Shown here piece after piece: positions 61,303 through 64,000 of a stretch of 64,000 nt of DNA. Each line of letters opens with the position of its first letter. The first letter of the stretch is position 1. Origin of the DNA: Rehmannia glutinosa (taxonomy: Eukaryota > Streptophyta > Magnoliopsida > Lamiales > Orobanchaceae); the NCBI GenBank assembly GCA_016081115.2, contig JABTTQ020003464.1:124001-188000 (forward strand). Direction: 5' to 3'. A program made the position numbers and the translations under genes. The notes under the pieces were generated by a model. It saw only the letters and a list, made by a program, of their open reading frames with translations. It was not told where the DNA came from and did not search any database.

Positions 61303-61386
61303 GGGTGCCATTGAGTCGTTGAATGCAGGTTTTTCATGGGTGCCATTGAGTCCTTGTAGCTTTGTCATTGTATGCAGGTTTTTCAT
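61303..61386. repeat. Two-copy direct repeat (gggtgccattgagtc)
   Basis: Units 61303-61337 and 61338-61386 both begin gggtgccattgagtc and end atgcaggtttttcat. The second has a 14-base insertion. A third partial unit is near 61455 (catgggtgcc). Confidence 0.75.
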
Positions 61387-61942
61387 ATCATAGAGTCGCA
61401 CGAGACGAAAGCTTTACAACCCATTGGGTCGTAGTCATGTTCAAATCGCGAATATGTGTAATCATGGGTGCCTTTAATAGCTTAATTGATATTGATAGCT
61501 TAATTTGATATAACTTGTTTGTTTGAGCAGTATTTTTCTTTTGCTCTTGTGAATGCGTAAGTTCGTAATGAACTGGTACGACATATATATAGGGAACCAA
61601 TTAGATTATTTATGGCAAAAATGAAATTTCTTAAAAATATTTTAGTACATTTGTGATATTGTATTGTCGCCAACTTTATAGTTAATTTTAAAATTGGTTT
61701 GTATTAAGTTTCCATTATTTGTACAATCTTTGTGTTATTCAATCATAATAGTTAAATTATCAATGTAATTGTATTACCTTATATACTTTACTTGGCCAGC
61801 ACTTCAGAACTTTTCCTTAGGTAGTAATGGAAAGTAAAAATTTTATATATTAAAACAGAATTGAAAAGTCAATATATATTAATTTTGATTCAATTTTGAA
61901 ATCTAAAAATATAATCGAATCTGATTCAGACAGTTTAATCTA

Positions 61943-62027
61943 ATTACCATATACACGATGCTTGATCAACGCCATGCTTGCGCAACAATTTATTACCATA
62001 TACATGATGCTAGCCCAACAATTTATT
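61943..62027. repeat. Two-copy direct repeat (ttaccatatacacgatgct)
   Basis: 61943-61992 and 61993-62027 share ttaccatataca-gatgct and caacaatttatt. The first has an extra 15-base piece. Confidence 0.7.
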
Positions 62028-62734
62028 GCTTTTCCTTATTATTTGTTGTCACGATCACAACCTCAATTTAGTGTAATTAGAATATATGGAAAGTTAATCC
62101 AATGAAATTCAGAAAACTTTATAGTTAATTATGCGCCAGCTATGTAATTTTTTTAATAAATAAATAGCTTTATACGTTTTTAGCAAGTGGTGTTTAGGCG
62201 GAAAACAAAAATAAAAAGCTTTGTTTTTATATATATATAGATTGTTTTGGTTTATATATTAATATATAGTATTAACAATATACATACATTATAAAGTATT
62301 AATAAAATTAAGATATTACGTACATGAAGTAATGATTGTTTAGGGAATGAAGTAATGAAGTTGAGTAGTTGACCGTATGAAGGGTTCAGAGTTGTGTTTG
62401 ATTAACTAATTAAGGTAATAATTAATTGATATTTTATTTAACTTATATAAAAAAATAAATAAATAGGAATTAATTATAATAGGGAGGAATATGTTAATTA
62501 GGTTAGAAAATCATTTATTTACCTATAAGCTAGAAATCCATGTTTAAGACTTTACACAATAGTTTTTCAAATTATTGCCACGACATTTATAAAAAGGTAC
62601 TATATATGTAATGGTAAAACGTTGTGAAACTCGATCATTATCGCTTTAAAAGTCACGCTAATACAAAATAGTTTCGTCAAAAACATTGTACTTTATAAAA
62701 GTTAAAGCTATCAAAGTAGCTTTACCGATGATAG

Positions 62735-62890
62735 GGTCGGGTCATTTTTGTGATTTTCAGAGTCTAAAAAAGAGCCCGAGACTATTTAGCCTGGCCTATT
62801 AGGTTCGAAATCACGGGTCGGCCCGATGTGGCCGATTTTTATGTGTATTTTCATGGATTGGGCGGCCTCCAAAATTGCGGCCTGATGGAA
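62735..62890. other. GC-rich hAT-like fragment
   Basis: Repeated gggtcgggtc, cgggtcggcccg and ggcggcc in an AT-rich setting resemble hAT subterminal blocks seen at 13261 and 35165. No termini were found. Confidence 0.35.
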
Positions 62891-63014
62891 TTCTTGCTCC
62901 GACCCAATTTTCTCTCTTGGCCTCGACGGCTAGCACAGCTTGGCCTCTAATAAAAATGCACTTATATATAATAATAGATTCTCAGTAAGCCATTGTGCAA
63001 TCCATTATGCACTA

Positions 63015-63080
63015 ACAGGGACGGCCCAGGGCGGCCGAGGATGGTGCCACAAGATATAGCCCCTGGAAAGGGCCCTGGAT
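63015..63080. other. Possible hAT terminal fragment
   Basis: cagggacggcccagggcggc followed by gccctgga recalls the CAGGG-CGGCCC ends of a widespread plant hAT family. No second end or duplication was found. Confidence 0.3.
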
Positions 63081-64000
63081 TTTTTGTTTCATTGTTTATA
63101 TATGTATATATATAGTTATATAAAATAAAGCATGAACTCGGTAATAAATTTGTAAGTTGGCGTAACGGCTTGGGTATTGTACACTAATTCTCGTTAACAT
63201 GTTGGTTCCATTCGATACGAGAGAGAAGAAAAATCGTGAGTAGGGAAATATTTGATAGATATTCTATCTAGTGAATTTTGAAAATATTTCGCCGATCCGA
63301 AGTATTGAAATTAATTACATAGTACATTTTCTATCTGTAAAAACTTCATTTATTATGTGTAGTACAGTTGAATCAATATTCCCTTGCCCAACGACATAAG
63401 TTGTTATTATCTGAACTACATAAACACTTGTATACCATCATTTAATTCATTTATCATACTATATATAATTGACTAATTAATTACTTATATATACCTTTAC
63501 AATATTAATTAATGAATTGCATAGAATCATCACATGGCAAACTAGCCAACTTTGATGGAATAGTAAAACACTCAAACGGATGACCAAATTAACAAACTTA
63601 ATTGGAACCAATATTTTCTCCAACGAGAAAATCACAAGTCCGATCGACGTTTGATTCTTTAATTTTATAAAAGGATTGAGATGAAAAAATATCTAAAATA
63701 GAAAGTAAAAAGTTCGATCATTTGAATGAAAAAAGAAAATAACAAAATCCTTTACTATCCGTGTCTACTCACTCAAATCAAGCTCCTATATATAGTACGA
63801 TCTTTGTAAAAAACTTTAATTTCATTATGACTATTTAATGGACATTGCTAAGAGGTCATCGATCGATTCAGCAGAATCATAAGTCATTGATTTAATATTC
63901 TCCTTTTCATCTAACAATTTTTCCTTTGATTTTTTCCCTTGATTTTTTTCTCTTTAATTTAACAATTAATATTTTTTCTCGCTTTGATTTTTTGTCGGCT
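63081..64000. other. AT-rich stretch without a supported gene
   Basis: No gene, repeat or terminus recognised. Confidence 0.5.

Larger units (their letters stand above)
60513..62734. other. AT-rich stretch without a supported gene
   Basis: No recognisable domain in any frame. Two short direct repeats are listed separately. Confidence 0.5.

Overview
This window looks like nuclear DNA of a flowering plant, most likely a eudicot. The base composition is AT-rich, the transposon families present (Sirevirus and TNT1-like Copia, CACTA with Ulp1, RepHel Helitron, L1-type LINE with a DUF4283-like ORF1, hAT and MITE elements) are typical of plants, and the host-gene fragments (MEKK1-like kinase, WD40, Dof zinc finger) are plant genes or plant subfamilies. 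The species cannot be named from this sequence. I see no intact host gene and no tRNA or rRNA gene. The 64 kb is almost wholly layered transposable elements in decay, as in pericentromeric or heterochromatic DNA.

Layout. 0-1.5 kb: LTR-like fragment. 1.5-5.6 kb: AT-rich, no gene, one short tandem repeat. 5.6-11.5 kb: decayed autonomous Helitron (+) with zinc finger, HUH Rep and Pif1-type helicase remains and a clear 3' hairpin. 12.3-12.53 kb: 3' end of a second, related Helitron. 13.24-35.77 kb: a nest. A hAT-like element (13242-35766, no target duplication found) encloses a TNT1-like Copia (13671-34294, minus). That Copia was hit twice by one Sirevirus family: a full 14.1-kb copy in its integrase (16278-30391) and a solo LTR in its gag (32137-33710). 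Reading-frame continuity and 5-bp target duplications (GGTAG and AGAAA) support both events. 36564-37072: small hAT element with a perfect 8-bp duplication. 38.4-39.8 kb: a MITE and a probable solo LTR. 39.8-50 kb: a CACTA element with palindromic subterminal repeats (39786 onward) and split Ulp1-protease exons (about 49.0-49.9 kb), apparently interrupted by a second CACTA element (40646-48011). The second one carries fragments of three unrelated host genes: a MAPKKK kinase with introns, a WD40 protein and a Dof transcription factor. 50.74 kb rightward: 3' end of a minus-strand Helitron sharing a repeated exon module with the first. 53894-54047: foldback MITE with an 8-bp duplication. 54417-60498: full-length LINE (minus) with poly(A), ORF1, ORF2 and a 14-16 bp target duplication. 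60.5-64 kb: no gene; short repeats and GC-rich hAT-like fragments.

The most informative features are the gene-capturing CACTA element, the exactly datable nest of insertions, the Sirevirus with an env-like third coding region, and a cluster of LTR-pair differences at CAG/CTG sites that may be biological (CHG methylation) or a sequencing artefact. No previously undescribed functional system is evident; everything coding here is broken.
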